Origin: Tigriopus japonicus
Taxonomy: Eukaryota; Arthropoda; Copepoda; Harpacticoida; Harpacticidae
Assembly: GCA_010645155.1 (NCBI GenBank)
Contig: JAAGOF010000109.1
Location: 393,116 to 457,115 of the forward strand
Direction of reading: 5' to 3'
DNA: 64,000 nucleotides
The position numbers were made by a program, and so were the translations under genes. Position 1 is the stretch's first letter; every line of letters begins with the position of its first letter. Below the pieces are notes generated by a model. It was given only the letters and a program-made list of their open reading frames with translations. It had not been told where the DNA came from and ran no database searches. Below are positions 10,545-22,162 of this stretch, piece by piece.

Positions 10545-12426
10545 TAGAGCTCGGAATAATATTCAGCAAAAAGTAGCCAAATATTCATTATTTATTTACC
10601 AAAAAGGGGGAAAATATTTGCCCAAACACTTCAATTATTCAAAAAAATCGCGGTGCCTTTTTGGTACAGATTGAACTTCTCAGTCTACTTATCTTCTTGC
10701 CCTCTGTTGAAGAAGCATTGAACCACCAGTATCATCGACAAGTTCTCTTCGGTGAGGCACTGACGTCTGTCAGAGAGGACGTTCTTGTACAGGGAGAATG
10801 AACGCTCAACATCGACACTTGCTGTTGGCAAGTACTTCATTTGGGCAACATCCAATGGAGACATCCCATTCGGAAGGTCTCCCTCACCAGCGATGGCCTT
10901 CTGGACCTTTTGAACTGTTTCCAATCCTGGATTCTTGGAAAGCAAACTCTCCATCTTGGCCTGCAGGGCCCTTCCAACAGGGCCAGGGCAGCTCTCCATT
11001 TAGTATGTAAATGGAGTACCTGGCCTTGGTGTTGTTGATGAGTGTGAGGGCCTTGTCCAAGGGCAGACCCTGTTCCTCAAGGCTGGTGATGGTCATGGGC
11101 AGGAAGGCCAGGTTGGAAAGGATGTAAGTGAGGTCCCTGGTCACGCAGCTCTTGGCAAACTGCTCCTGGCTCTCCGCAATGCACCTGGCGTCGGTGCTTG
11201 TGAAGCTGTCAACCACGTCCTTAACCTCCTTGAAGTACTGCGCGTACCAGACGGCTGCTCTGACCCAAGTACCCTACCTGGTCAACACGGGTGCAGGGGG
11301 TAATTGGATGCCAGGGCAGCAAGCTCTGAACTCGGCGCACCTCAGTGGAGCTTTCAAAAACACCTTCTTTGTGCTGGAAATCAGGCGGTTGACCTCAGGA
11401 AAGCTCTCCACTACCAAGTCACAGATGCGATGCAAGGCGTGGGCTGTGCAAGTCAGGTGAAGCAAGTTTGGGAAAAACAACCGCATATCCTTGCCGGCTT
11501 TGACCATGTAGGCTGCGCCGTCAGTCACAAAGACCTTTGCCAGATTGTAGTCAAAATCAGGGGAAATCCAAAGCACAGCCTGATTCACAAGACGGGCAAT
11601 GATTTGCTGTCTGTTCGCTCAAGGAACTTGCAGAGGACTAAGTGAGGTTGGTGGTACTTTTCGGGATCAAGTCTTCCGCAAATCACATTTGCAACGGCCC
11701 GTCCCAAGCAGTCAGAGGATTCATCCACACTGATCCAAATGGGGAAACCACTGAGGTCAGCCCTGATCTGGGAGGATACTTCCTCGTAGCATTGGGGCAT
11801 GTAGTTCTTGCGCAGCGAGGACTCATTTGGGATGGATACAGCAAGGCGCTCTTCCAGAAAGACGCGGAATTTGGGGTGCTCCAACTTCGACCAAGGAATA
11901 TTGGCAGCTAAGAAAACTGAACAGAGTTCCCTGCCAATTTCTTCAGATTTTGAAGGATTCTTCTTTTTTTGCAACACATCCTCGATGTGTGCCTGGTTCT
12001 TGGCAACATGTGTCTCCTTCAGCTTGAGATTGCTCATGTGCCTGGACGTCTTCAAGTGTTGCTGAAGTTGCACCTTGCAACTGGCTTTTACCAGGCTCTC
12101 ACAGGGCCCACAGGAGATGGAGCTCTCTCTGTTATCAAGTATTCGGTAGGGGAAGTCCTTGCCGGTGTTAAGGCTGGTAAGCCATTTCCTCTTGTTAGAT
12201 ATACTCATGGTGATCGATGATTGATGGATGACAAGGCGGACACATATTTTCTTTGATTATTTTCTCGCCTAACGGAAGTTGTGCATCCAAAAGGCGGGAA
12301 ATTCAAATGTGGAAAAGGAAAAAAACAGAGATCCTCAAAATGACAGATATATTCATTTTCCTCCAAAATTCCCGAAAATATTCAAAAAAATATTTTATAT
12401 ATTTTTGAATAAAAGTCCTAGCCTTA
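10545..12426 (-). mobile_element. hAT-superfamily DNA transposon, inactive
   Basis: The element is flanked by a perfect 8-bp duplication, CTCATCAT, at 10537-10544 and 12427-12434, the hallmark of hAT insertion. The ends TAGAGCTCGGAATAATATTC and TAAGGCTAGGACTTTTATTC (the latter read inward on the minus strand) are imperfect inverted repeats. The interior carries a broken hAT transposase on the minus strand. At 1.88 kb the element is a little short for an autonomous hAT. Confidence 0.88.
10685..12208 (-). pseudogene. hAT transposase, broken by frameshifts
   Basis: Minus-strand segments 12208-11585, 11588-11274, 11270-10884 and 10999-10685 together follow the hAT order. They show a BED/C2H2-like finger (CGPC...HLKTSRH), a first acidic motif (WISVDESSD), a second (VFVTDGAAYM), CTAHALHRICDL, GTWVRAAVWYAQYF, and the C-terminal dimerisation block ASVDVERSFSLYKNVL. 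The frame changes near 11586, 11273 and 10970-10890, so no full-length protein can be made. The start at 12208 (ATG) sits about 220 bp inside the right element end, as expected. The family call rests on the motif order and is supported by the 8-bp target duplication. Confidence 0.88.
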
Positions 12427-12434
12427 CTCATCAT

Positions 12435-13980
12435 ACGTATAATATCAGTCAAGCCATGGAACACGCACAAAGGTTGCTCAAGTAAACGTTTTAAATCATA
12501 CCGCTAGGGTTAAAACAAGGCCGTTGGCTGAGCTGCGTTACTTGGCCCAATTTGGCAAATTCAAGTCATTTCAATTTTGGCGTGTATTTAATGAGTCTAG
12601 GTTGCGGGAAATTGTCGCTATTTTACATTTAGATACCTCTGCTTATATTTGGTTGATATTGCCTTCAGTTTATTAGGTAGAAAATGAGATATACTATAAT
12701 ATCATACATTCCTAGAGAAGATGAAGTAAAAAGCGTTTTAGGTCTCTTTATGGGACAAATTTTTTATATTGATACAATTCTATGGATTCAACTTAATAAA
12801 TATGCAGCCTTAAAATAGTTTTTAGATCACTCTCAAGTCCTTCTTTTGCAATAGCTCAAGGCTTGCTCAAGTGTTTTTATTCAATGACCCTTTAAGTTAA
12901 TTTTGTTTATTATTTACCGAAATCCAGCCAATGGTGGAACACACTAATAGTTTGCAAGAAACATTGCATCATTTTACAGGGGAGTTACCACCTTCGTGGG
13001 TAACAAAGAACAAATTAAAAATATCGCTGATCTTACCATGGGAAGTGATGAGTAGAGCCCAAAAGCACGAAGCAAGCGCTCGTCGAAGTTAAATTGTGTC
13101 TCGATCAAATCTATGTGCGTCATTCCCAATGCCTTGTGAACCAATATAATAACACATATTGACCGAAACATTGTTTAATTGTTAACGGGAAACCATGGAC
13201 AAACGAAAAGGTAAAGTTTTCTCTTTCCACAATGCTCTTGAGTATGACCAAACAATATCAGGACGAGATAAGTCTTATCTCGTCGGCGTAATGGGTGAGT
13301 CATAAAAATAAGGACACAATAAAATCATGTTTGGCAAAACAGTCTTTTTTCAAATTCAATTACTTGTTTTTTCAATGTGCGCTAGGGTATCAAACAATGA
13401 GACTTACTGGATGTCAGCTTAGATTGTCCGCCAGCAACGTCCATTATGGTCACACAAAGGCACAGTTGCCAGCTTTTTTATGCCAAATTTTAGTGGGAGG
13501 CAACTTTTATCCATGAGGAATTTTATTTTTAAGTAGCACAGGATGGAATGAAAAACCATGTAGCAGCTTTCGACAAGAGACATTGCCGGCAGACAGTTGA
13601 AGCTACAAAGCATCTGTCATCTTGTTCTGGACCACCTTGAGGTACGCATTAGCTCGTATGTTTTGTGTGCTCACAAGCTACAAGCATGCTTCCATTATTG
13701 ATTTTAAGCCTATTTGTCCAAAGACCCCTTCATTCCTGATCCATCTAATTATTTCATACCTCCAACGCACACTGAATAGACTTGTGAAATTGAAATAAAG
13801 AATATCATAGTGAAAATCATTTTATGGCTTAACAATGACCAAGGCCAGGGCCAGGATTGGATGCATCTGCAATAGACCGCTTACCAAGAACCATCCTCTT
13901 CCAATAGTCACGGACATCTAGAATTTCTGGAGACGTTCTTGCAATAGTTCTTCGGGACCTTCATCACCCCAGTCCTCTTT
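12435..13980. other. Intergenic, no gene recognised
   Basis: AT-rich. It contains only short frames without domains. The minus-strand frame 12974-13171 has an acceptable composition but no recognisable motif. Confidence 0.4.
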
Positions 13981-13989
13981 TAATCTTTC

Positions 13990-14422
13990 AATCCGCCATT
14001 AAATTCGCGAATGTTACACACACCAAATTCCTCTAAACGTACCTTTTGCATGCCCCAACATGCCAATAATGCATGGACGCATTTCATATACGAAACCAAG
14101 CCCCTCAACACCAGGCTGGCAAGGTTTAAAAGATTTGTTTAATCTGACCACTGCAATAACAAAAAAATATTATCTCCCTCTACCCAACTGCATCCGTACT
14201 GTCTGTGTAAGGATCCCTCTTCATTTCTTCCATGTGCATTGAAACATCTCTAGTCAACTCACTGTGATATTACAATAGCATTTGTCTATTTTAACGTTTT
14301 TAACATTTGACATGCCATTTGCCATAAATAAAAATACAGATATATCCACATTTACACAATACTTTTTATATAACCTGACACGGCCTTGAGCCGCAATAAA
14401 AATATTATTACTATTATCAAAA
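13990..14422 (+). mobile_element. Probable 3' tail of a non-LTR retrotransposon
   Basis: The stretch ends in CCTTGAGCCGCAATAAAAAT followed by ATTATTACTATTATC, a polyadenylation-like signal with a short ATT-rich microsatellite, as seen at the 3' ends of many CR1/L2-like elements. Upstream, 14060-14242 has the composition of an eroded RT C-terminus, but I cannot prove it. The 5' limit is a guess. Confidence 0.45.
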
Positions 14423-14883
14423 AGGACTTACATAAAGTGCTTCCAACTAATCACACAACTTATGGCTCACCCTTACTAACTTAAATTTTAGTGGTGGATA
14501 CATTTTTGCAATCAAGGTGACTGAAGATGGATGAATGTATCTAAGAAATTTGAAGAAATTATCTTTGTTTGTCAAGAAGTCATGTCTCGCTTGTAATCAG
14601 TACAACGATTTATGCATTATATCCATCTGAGTCGCGCAACCTATCAAAAGTTCACATGCCTTTTATAACTCAGAAGAAGTCATGGTGTTGATATTGTGAT
14701 TTGTTCTCTGAAGGAGTTTTCGAAAACTTTGTTTGTCCAAGGTGTTGTCTGCAAAATGATTTCCAAGTCTATTTCTTTCAGCTGCCGAGTTTGAAAAGGA
14801 TTCTGTATAATGCAAAGCTAGAATATGGTGTATTTTAAAAGAAAACCAGCATTCTAATCAAGAGGGACAGAAGGTTTCAAGAG

Positions 14884-15060
14884 CTGTCAAATTAGACAAC
14901 GAAAGACGAATAAGGTCGCCTGATTAGACGACAAGGAACGAATAAAATTGTTTGATTGGACAAAAATAGACGAATAAAAGACCCTATTAGATGGAAAAAG
15001 ACGAAAAAGACTGACTTATAAGCCACAAAAAATCGAATAAATTTCCCAAAAGACGAATGA
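14884..15060. repeat. Degenerate ~32-bp tandem repeat
   Basis: Units of the form GATTAGACGACAAGGAACGA + ATAAAA recur about five times with heavy divergence. A further unit lies at about 15596-15640. The region has no coding capacity. Confidence 0.6.
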
Positions 15061-15669
15061 AACTGACCAGGGACTATTATATTACCACATGAGCATAGCC
15101 GTTCCTGAACTGACTAATAATTTATAAGTAAGAGAGGTTTAACACTGTGCCCAAAAAGTAGATAAAATGCATGTCCTTTTAAACGATGAAAAATATTTCT
15201 GCTTGAGCAAAACTGGCAAAATCTAGACAAATTGAAAAAGAAATTACCTAATGGGCAAAAAATGGTCAGTAGTCCATAAAATTCAAAAACGGATTCAGTA
15301 GGCCATACTTAAAAGCAGATTTCCTGAAACATTAGTTGTTTTTATGGCAAGGTAGCACTTCCGACCCAATTATGATCTTTTATGTTTGTGTTGTCAGGCA
15401 ACTGTACAAGTCAATTTATAAATGTGATTGTTTATTCTTTGTGCAAAATCAAAACTTTAATGATATCATTATTTCGGCACATGTATTGCGGTTGGACTTG
15501 CTTTCATTAAAGTCTTATTTGCTTTGAAAATTGTAAAAAACGCTTCAAAAGTTCAAAAGCCAAGAAAATCCAAATTTTTGACCAACGAGTCGAGAAAAGA
15601 CTAGTAAAATTGCTGGATTAGACGCGAAAAGACGCATAAGTTTGCCCGATTGTAGACATTTATTGCTCC
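15061..15669. other. Intergenic, no gene recognised
   Basis: Only a short frame at 15336-15527 without recognisable domains. Confidence 0.35.
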
Positions 15670-16634
15670 TCTCCAGAAGTTTAGAACAAAAGCCAGTATT
15701 TCTTCATATGCTGATGACACAAAATTAGTTTGTGGAAGGAATGGTCAGAGCTCAAAATGTTTAGTTGAGGACTTGGAGAAAGTCTACTCTTGGGTTGGCG
15801 AGAGTAATATGGCATTGAACGGGATGAAATTCCGCACAATGACGTTTGGGACGTCCAAATTAGATGTTCCCCTCAAAGACAATGGAGGTTGTGATATTAA
15901 GCAGGGATCGTCCATGAGGGATTTAGGAGTTGTCATCCAAGATGATGGAAAGTTTGATGAGCATATCCAGTTGAAAGTGGGGAAGGCATTATAAACATGT
16001 GGCTGGATCCATCGAACTTTCAAGTCCAGATATTGTATTACGATGTTAACTCTGTACAAGTCGATTGTTCAGCCGCATCTTGAATATGCCTCACCCATTT
16101 GGGCTCCAATGAGTTCAGCAGGTTTGCAAAAGGTCGAGCAGGTCCAAAGATGTTTTACTTGGAACATCACAGGAATGAGAGAGCTCTCGTATTGGGAGAG
16201 GCTCCAAAAGTTAGGGCTATACAGTACTCAGAGAAGGTATGAAAGGTTATCTAATACTGTATGTTATCAAGAGCGTTCATGAGCTCTGTCCTAACCCAGG
16301 ATTTGAGATCAGTTGTAGCAATCGTAGAGGTTTTTACGTGCGTTCTGAGAACACCTCCAAATCCTAAGGAATCAAGGCTATTTCGATCAATGAAGTCCTC
16401 CTCTCTTCTTTATCGGGCTCCTTCATTGTTCAATTTGTTGCCTATTTGCTTTCGTCGGGAATATGTAGGAGTTGATCCTCTAACAGCATTTAAGGCAGGA
16501 TTGGACAAATTTTTAAAAACTATTCCAGACCAACCCACTATACAAGGGTTGCATAGATCTGCCAACAGTAACTCATTGGTAGATCAAATTTCATAAAAAC
16601 ATTGATTATTGAAACTATATTAATGATTAACTCT
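15670..16634 (+). pseudogene. Non-LTR retrotransposon, RT C-terminal half and 3' part (family A, copy 2)
   Basis: The 5'-truncated element starts just before the RT catalytic motif (SSYADDTKLVCGR at about 15706). It continues through SMRDLGVVIQDDGKF and LYKSIVQPHLEYASPIWAP to a C-terminal part (16261-16596) with SSLLYRAPSLFNLLPICFR. An in-frame stop after VGKAL (about 15992) and a frameshift near 16260-16280 break the protein. The 3' UTR runs into the Ns at 16635 just after GGGAATCCCATTC, a sequence shared with copies 3 and 4. Short 5'-truncated copies like this are usual for LINE insertion. Confidence 0.9.
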
Positions 16635-16715
16635 CTTTACAGGGAATCCCATTCNNNNNNNNNNNNNNNNNNNNNNNNNNNNNNNNNNNNNNNNNNNNNN
16701 NNNNNNNNNNNNNNN
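16635..16715. other. Assembly gap (Ns)
   Basis: This run of undetermined bases falls at the point where the family A retrotransposon 3' end (compare 18001-18053) should be. Frames drawn across it are meaningless. Confidence 1.
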
Positions 16716-17807
16716 ATTTGAAATCTTGAAATTGAGGGCTTCTCTGACGAAGAGCGGGACTTCCCCCGTGGTAAACTTTTGCAGATAATGATCGAGTCGG
16801 GGACAGATTGATACCCAGAGGGGGTACCCATGAAAAAAAGCCGGTAGGCTTATGGGAAACCCACGGAGAACCACTCTTAAATTAACATTTACAATGATAA
16901 AGAGTCCCCGAAAAACAACAACAACAACGAGATGAAGGGTGCATTATTTAGTTTAAGTTGAGGATATCTCTAAAATCACGAGACTTTGCCCCTGTTTTGC
17001 CTCCATCTACTGGCGATTTTTAAAGGTTCCGTAAGCTTTTCAATTGAACCACTTTGCATTGTAAGTGTAAGTCAAATGTAGGCCAAAAAACAAACACCGA
17101 AGATCAAACCCACGAACCATGTCATTCACGAGCAGGTTTTTTATTCTTGAGTGCGAGGGTTCGAGGTTTGCACCACGCTTCTCACATCAGCCATTTTTTT
17201 AAATAAGCATTTACGCAAGGTTGTCTAAATTGCAAGTTTTGTTTAAAAAAAATCTAGTGATGTCAGTGATATTTACGCACTTACTTGTAATCTAGGGGCG
17301 AAAACTTGGCAAAATCTTCCAAGTAACTTTTTGGTGCTTTTTGCAACAAAACTTTTCATTTCATACTCTTGATAAAGAAATATTTGATCTGCAAATACAA
17401 TTTATAGATTTTGGTAAATATGAAACATGTAAATTCTTTGTGCAGTATGTCCCGAAAGTTTTAGTTACACCTATTTTCGATAAGATATGGTCACACTATT
17501 TGAAGAGGACACCCCAACATTGTTTCGTTTATCAGAATAATGTTGCGCCAACTCTACCGGTTTTGAACAATCGGAGTAACATACTCTGACACAAAAACAA
17601 TTGAACCCAACACTTTGGAGAACGTTGTATCAGGAGTGCCCCAAATCATGTCAACCTGTATCTTCCTTTTGAAGCAAAAAGTTTCGCTCAGGCTTCAAAT
17701 TTGTATCTCAAGAGCCGTTGGATCGAGAGAAAACGACGATCATGGTGAACATTTAATTTGATATACAATGTAGAAATTGATATAGAAAACAATTGATATG
17801 AAATCAG
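16716..17807. other. Intergenic, no gene recognised
   Basis: No domain-bearing frame. The frame 17341-17589 starts at a non-ATG codon and has no recognisable motif. Confidence 0.4.
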
Positions 17808-18053
17808 AGAACGGATCAAATCTTTTAAGACAGGATTAGACAAACTTTTAAATACTATTCGTGATCAACCCGCTATTCAAGGGTTGTATGGATCTACCAA
17901 CAATAACTCGATGGTATGGTAGACCAAATTTCATATAAATGTTAATTTACACGTATATTTATATCTTATGCAGTAACGTTCATGATCAACTTTCTTTACA
18001 GGGAATCCCATTCCTTGTAGCGCTAATAAAAAATCCACAACCCACCAAAAAAA
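17808..18053 (+). mobile_element. Non-LTR retrotransposon 3' end (family A, copy 3)
   Basis: The sequence tracks copy 2 from 16480 onward (AAGACAGGATTAGACAAACT, then CAAGGGTTGTATGGATCT) into the shared 3' UTR TTTACAGGGAATCCCATTCC. It ends in AATAAAAAATCCACAACCCA + CC followed by eight A residues. This appears to be the true 3' terminus with its A-tail. It is severely 5'-truncated. Confidence 0.85.
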
Positions 18054-19469
18054 AGAATGAAGTGTGTTCTGCTTTTCAAAATGTTTAATTGATCCCGACT
18101 GATTGAGGAACACAACAGTATTTCCTTTATAACAAAATAACTGTATGGGACAGTGATGTTGAATTTTGTTCATTCATCGAAGACTTAAGTTTCCTCCCCC
18201 AAGAAATGGCATTCATTCTACACGGGAGGAGAAAAAGGGTCATTTGAAATACAAGATTTAAGTCTACCATTCAAAGGAGAGGGGGACGTGGGAAGAGTAA
18301 ATATACATTCAACAGCGAAATTATTGGGTGCAAACAGTGCTTGAATGGACTTGGGAAGATAATCGATGCTTAGAATATGTCTCAGTTGACTTTTGTGATA
18401 AGTTTTAACCTCCTGGATAATATCTCGCGAAAACCGAATTGATCTTGTGTTAGCTTTATTTTTTGATGAAGTGGAGTATTTGAAATTTGATTAGGTGCAT
18501 CCGCCTTCTGTAGGAAATCCTATGCAGAACCACGCCCAGGTTGGCAGGTTTTTTTAGAACTGCTGAATTTTACTGGACTGGGAGGCTAACGAAACGAATC
18601 ATCATTTCTATTAGGAACATTTCAATAACGCTCCTCTGCAAGTGAGACCTTGTCCATGTTGTGAATATGTATTTCAATTTTCAGCTCAATCAAACATCGG
18701 AGTCAAAAGTTATGCTCTGTCAAAGTTCAGTGCTAATCCTATTGAGAACGAATGAACTAACCCTTTTATATTAATTGTTTTACCACAAAAGGGCAAGTTC
18801 ATTCATTCTATGCTCTCTTCAATACATAAATTTGAGAAGGCATAACTTTTTACTCAGCCCTTCAATTGAGCCATATACCTCGCTAATGTTGGACTGAGAT
18901 GGTAGCTTCAAAATTTATCATCTTTGCTCCCATTCAAGAGAATATCTTATATTTGCAGGAGCTGTGGTTTATGCAACAAGAAGTTTGTCTGCCAATTTTC
19001 AGCTCAATTGAACGACGGAGATAAAGTTATGCTTCTTTGAAGTTCAGGCAAGCCTAGGCGGGAAATGAGCTCTTCCTACCTCTTGTTGCAACATCGATTA
19101 TTTCATTGTCACGAACATACGACTTAAAAAAGGCATAGCTTAATAAAAATGGTGATATTTAGGAACTAAAAAAGGAGACTGACATGTTTCAAGTTTATTT
19201 GCAAACGTAAACTTCGTCGAAACCGTTTGTAACATTTTATAAAAAATTAGCGTTTAATATTCAATCTCAATATCTACTTAAAACTCTCTTCTCGAGAAGA
19301 ACGATTCTGAAAATGCGTTTTTCATAAAAAAAAATCGATCTTAAATCTTGTAAATCTTGGGTGGGACTGAAATTCTCGCCGTTCGTTCAGCTTTTCGCTT
19401 CAGCTCGTATCCAAACAAAAAAGAAAATGGTTGAAAATGAAAATGTTTCAGGAAACCACTGGTAGCAAA
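18054..19469. repeat. Intergenic with a ~60-bp direct repeat
   Basis: CAATTTTCAGCTCAATYRAA followed by CGGAG...AAAGTTATGCT...AAGTTCAG occurs at about 18676-18735 and again at about 18994-19048. A third, inverted and more divergent, trace lies near 18836-18875 (GCATAACTTTTTACTCAGCC). No gene is visible; the pattern suggests an old repeat. Confidence 0.5.
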
Positions 19470-19577
19470 AACTTCCATATTAATGATGTACATTCACTTC
19501 AATCGTTTCTTTTTCAAAAACATGCTCGATTCCTTCATTGTTTTGATTTCAAATATAGTCACGTTCATAATCACAGA
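19470..19577. repeat. Dispersed repeat also present inverted at 23600-23735
   Basis: TATTAATGATGTACATTCAC and the following TTCAATCGTTTCTTTTTCAA match the complement of 23600-23735 with modest divergence and in the same order. It is probably a fragment of a mobile element. The hAT-like element at 19586 begins just past its end. Confidence 0.7.
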
Positions 19578-19585
19578 GTTCCCAT

Positions 19586-21105
19586 CAGGGTTGCCAGGTC
19601 TTCGACGGCTCTTATCGCCATATTTGCCACCAAAATTCGCCAGAATTCGCCACCTCACTTGAAAAACCGCCAGATTTTCGCCAAATTTCTTTTTACTTAC
19701 AACCTTATGTCCATAAATAGTCAATCATGCTGAAGTAATCTTAAAGGATTACCTCAAATGGTCAATTCCTAAGTTTTGTTTTTCAACTTTCATTTCAACT
19801 TCTATCTTTTGAAACACATTTCATGACAAAAGTTCTCGAAGAAAAACGGAATGCCACCATATTGACTTTCCTTCATATTTTTTATTTGTAGCACCTAGAA
19901 CGCGTTTTAGTTTGTAATTTATAAAATTGAAAAATAAAACAAAATTGAAATTTTATTGATACTTAATAGCAAAATCTTTCGGAATCTTTTCTGAAATGTT
20001 TTGAAATTTATAACTCTTTAAAAGCAATGTTAATGATATAACGTTAATGAAATCTGGCCAATTGCCATTTAAAAACCCCAAAATGTAACGTGTTCATTCA
20101 AATAGAAAAAAACCATTTTCTACCAATGACATTGTTCATACCCTGTATTTTGACTTTATGATAATAGATTGAGTAGTAAACCATGAAGAGGGCGTAACCA
20201 AAACCAAACGGGGGCAATTGCAAAATAAAGGATGCAAAGTTTATTTAGGATTTGAATTGGCCCTACCATTAAGAAAATCAAATTGAGAATTTTCAAAATC
20301 AGTTGCACATGCGTTTACTGAAGCTTTTGACTTTATAACACTCTCTTTTGCCCAAACTTTCTTGTTTAAAATTCTAGTCTGCATTTTTTTAGCGATTTTA
20401 ATTTGTACACAGAATGTCATTCCATGTGAAAATGAAAAAAAGATAAAACCCGAGTGGGGAAAAGTCATGTCTGATAAAAGCATTGGCGTGTAAGGGAGTT
20501 GGAATTAGCTACCCGAATAAGTCCCTGAACTTAGGATAGGTCACAGATAGGGGATAACAAGTCGTCTAAATGAGACTTTTAAAAAAAAAATATTGTAATG
20601 GGTCGTCTAATGGATAGATTCGTTGCAAAGAGGAAGGAAGTAAGTTCTACAGCAAAAGAGCGAAACAAAATTTTCTTGTTCTTGGTAAAAGCACAATCAA
20701 ATCAAGAAACAATACTTCGGTCAAGGCTCTCTCCCTTTAGTGATTGTCATCTAAAATATATAATCTTTGGTTTTCAGTCCGAATGAAAGTCAAAATCACG
20801 AAGAGAGAATCAAAATTTGCCGGAGTTATCGACAAAACTAGGCGATTTTGCCAATTTTTTCGCCAAATTTGCTCAATTCGCCAAATTTGCTCAATTCGCC
20901 AAATTTTTCGCCATAAATCCTAAAATCACCAGATTTATCGCCAGTGATATCAAAATCGCCAGATTTATCGCCAGTGATATCAAAATCGCCAGATTTATCG
21001 CCAGATCAGCTGATTTTGCCAGAATATTTTTTCTATCACCACACACGTTTCAAAATCGCCAGATTCGTGAAATCTGGCGATAGAAATCGCCAGTTGCCAA
21101 CCCTG
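19586..21105. mobile_element. Non-autonomous hAT element with CAGGGTTGCCAG ends
   Basis: The left end CAGGGTTGCCAGGTC and right end (inward, minus strand) CAGGGTTGGCAACTGGC are hAT-like inverted ends. The flanks GTTCCCAT (19578-19585) and GTTCCCAG (21106-21113) match at 7 of 8 bases, a good target duplication. There is no transposase. Both subterminal regions are rich in CGCCA-type words (19610-19690 and 20830-21095). Such subterminal motif clusters are known as transposase-binding regions in some hAT elements. Confidence 0.85.
20818..21078. repeat. Subterminal tandem repeats of CGCCAGATTTATCGCCAGTG type
   Basis: Three or more near-perfect copies of a ~30-bp unit (CGCCAGATTTATCGCCAGTG + ATATCAAAAT) are preceded by shorter repeats (TTGCTCAATTCGCCAAAT). 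The CGCCAGA word also occurs near the other end of the element at 19586. The frames they keep open are repeat artefacts. Confidence 0.85.
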
Positions 21106-21354
21106 GTTCCCAGAGAGGAGACGCTAGGGGAGACAGTCCCAACATTTTGTTGGACAATTTTCATGCCCCAGCTTACCTTTGGCAGTGACGTTTTCCATGC
21201 AGTTGTGCCCAAACAAGTTCGATTGTAGGGTTGAAGTCATGGTCACTTGTTCCGCCTTAAAATGCCCCAATCGTTCAGGCCCTGTCATGTCAAGAATAAC
21301 CCATCAGACCAACGGCCTGATTCTGCACGTTAACTTCACATTATTTAATGAGGC

Positions 21355-21987
21355 ATGCAGGGGGAGGTTTAAGTGATCTCTTCAATAATCTTATCGCGGG
21401 CGGATGAACGAAGAGAAAAGGCTTGTTCGTCAATGTAAGATTTTGGTCAGTGCAAGGGTTTTCGCGTTTTACAGACCGCCCTTATGGCTTAGATGCTACA
21501 AAAAATGTCGAATTGCCAGTTTGGACATTTTGACTCTCGGTTTTGTAAGAATTTGCAAAATTATTCTTTTGATTAAAAAATGGCAAGCACGTAAAAAAGA
21601 CCTTTGATATTGAAGAGAAACACGTGCAAAACACGGCATTTTGTTTGGTACCTTGATGGTTATGGAGCTTTACAATACAAATCAGTGCTTATAACATCAC
21701 TTACACTTGTACTTACCCAAAAAAGTGGCCTTTTGTTGAGAATTTTCTCGTGCAAGAACGAGCAAATAAAGTGTGCATTTTTTCCAAAATCCGAACCAAA
21801 GGTATTCAAACTTGCAATTCGACATTTTTCATGGCATCCAGTTCACAAGGGCGGTCTGTAAATTGCGAAAACCCTTAAACTGCCCAAATTCTCACGAGCC
21901 ACCCACTGTTGCCAAACAAGCCTTTTCTCTTCCTTCATCCGCCCGCGATAAGATTTCTGAAGAGATCACTCAAACTTCCCCCTGCAT
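21355..21987. mobile_element. Foldback element with ~190-bp arms
   Basis: 21355-21545 (ATGCAGGGGGAGGTTTAAGT, CTTATCGCGGGCGGATGAAC, GGGTTTTCGCGTTTTACAGA inward) is repeated inverted over 21987-21786. The outer arms are about 90% alike by eye and the inner parts weaker. A central spacer of about 240 bp has no gene. No target duplication was found. Confidence 0.8.
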
Positions 21988-22162
21988 TTGTCATTGTAAC
22001 ATTTCAAAACGAACACAACTTTGGCTTGAAGGAAAATTTGTTTCTTTGGGCACAACATAGGTAATAATCTTCGGAAATATCAAGTTTTAACGTGCAACCT
22101 TGCTCTTCAACAACTTTAACTATTCCAACAAAAATTTACGTATATCCGCCCTGCGTTCATAA

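Noticed and set aside
11304..11645. Plus-strand frames through the hAT region
   Set aside because: They are antisense shadows of the minus-strand transposase, which carries the recognisable motifs.
16620..16874. Frames crossing the Ns
   Set aside because: They contain undetermined residues and are not interpretable.
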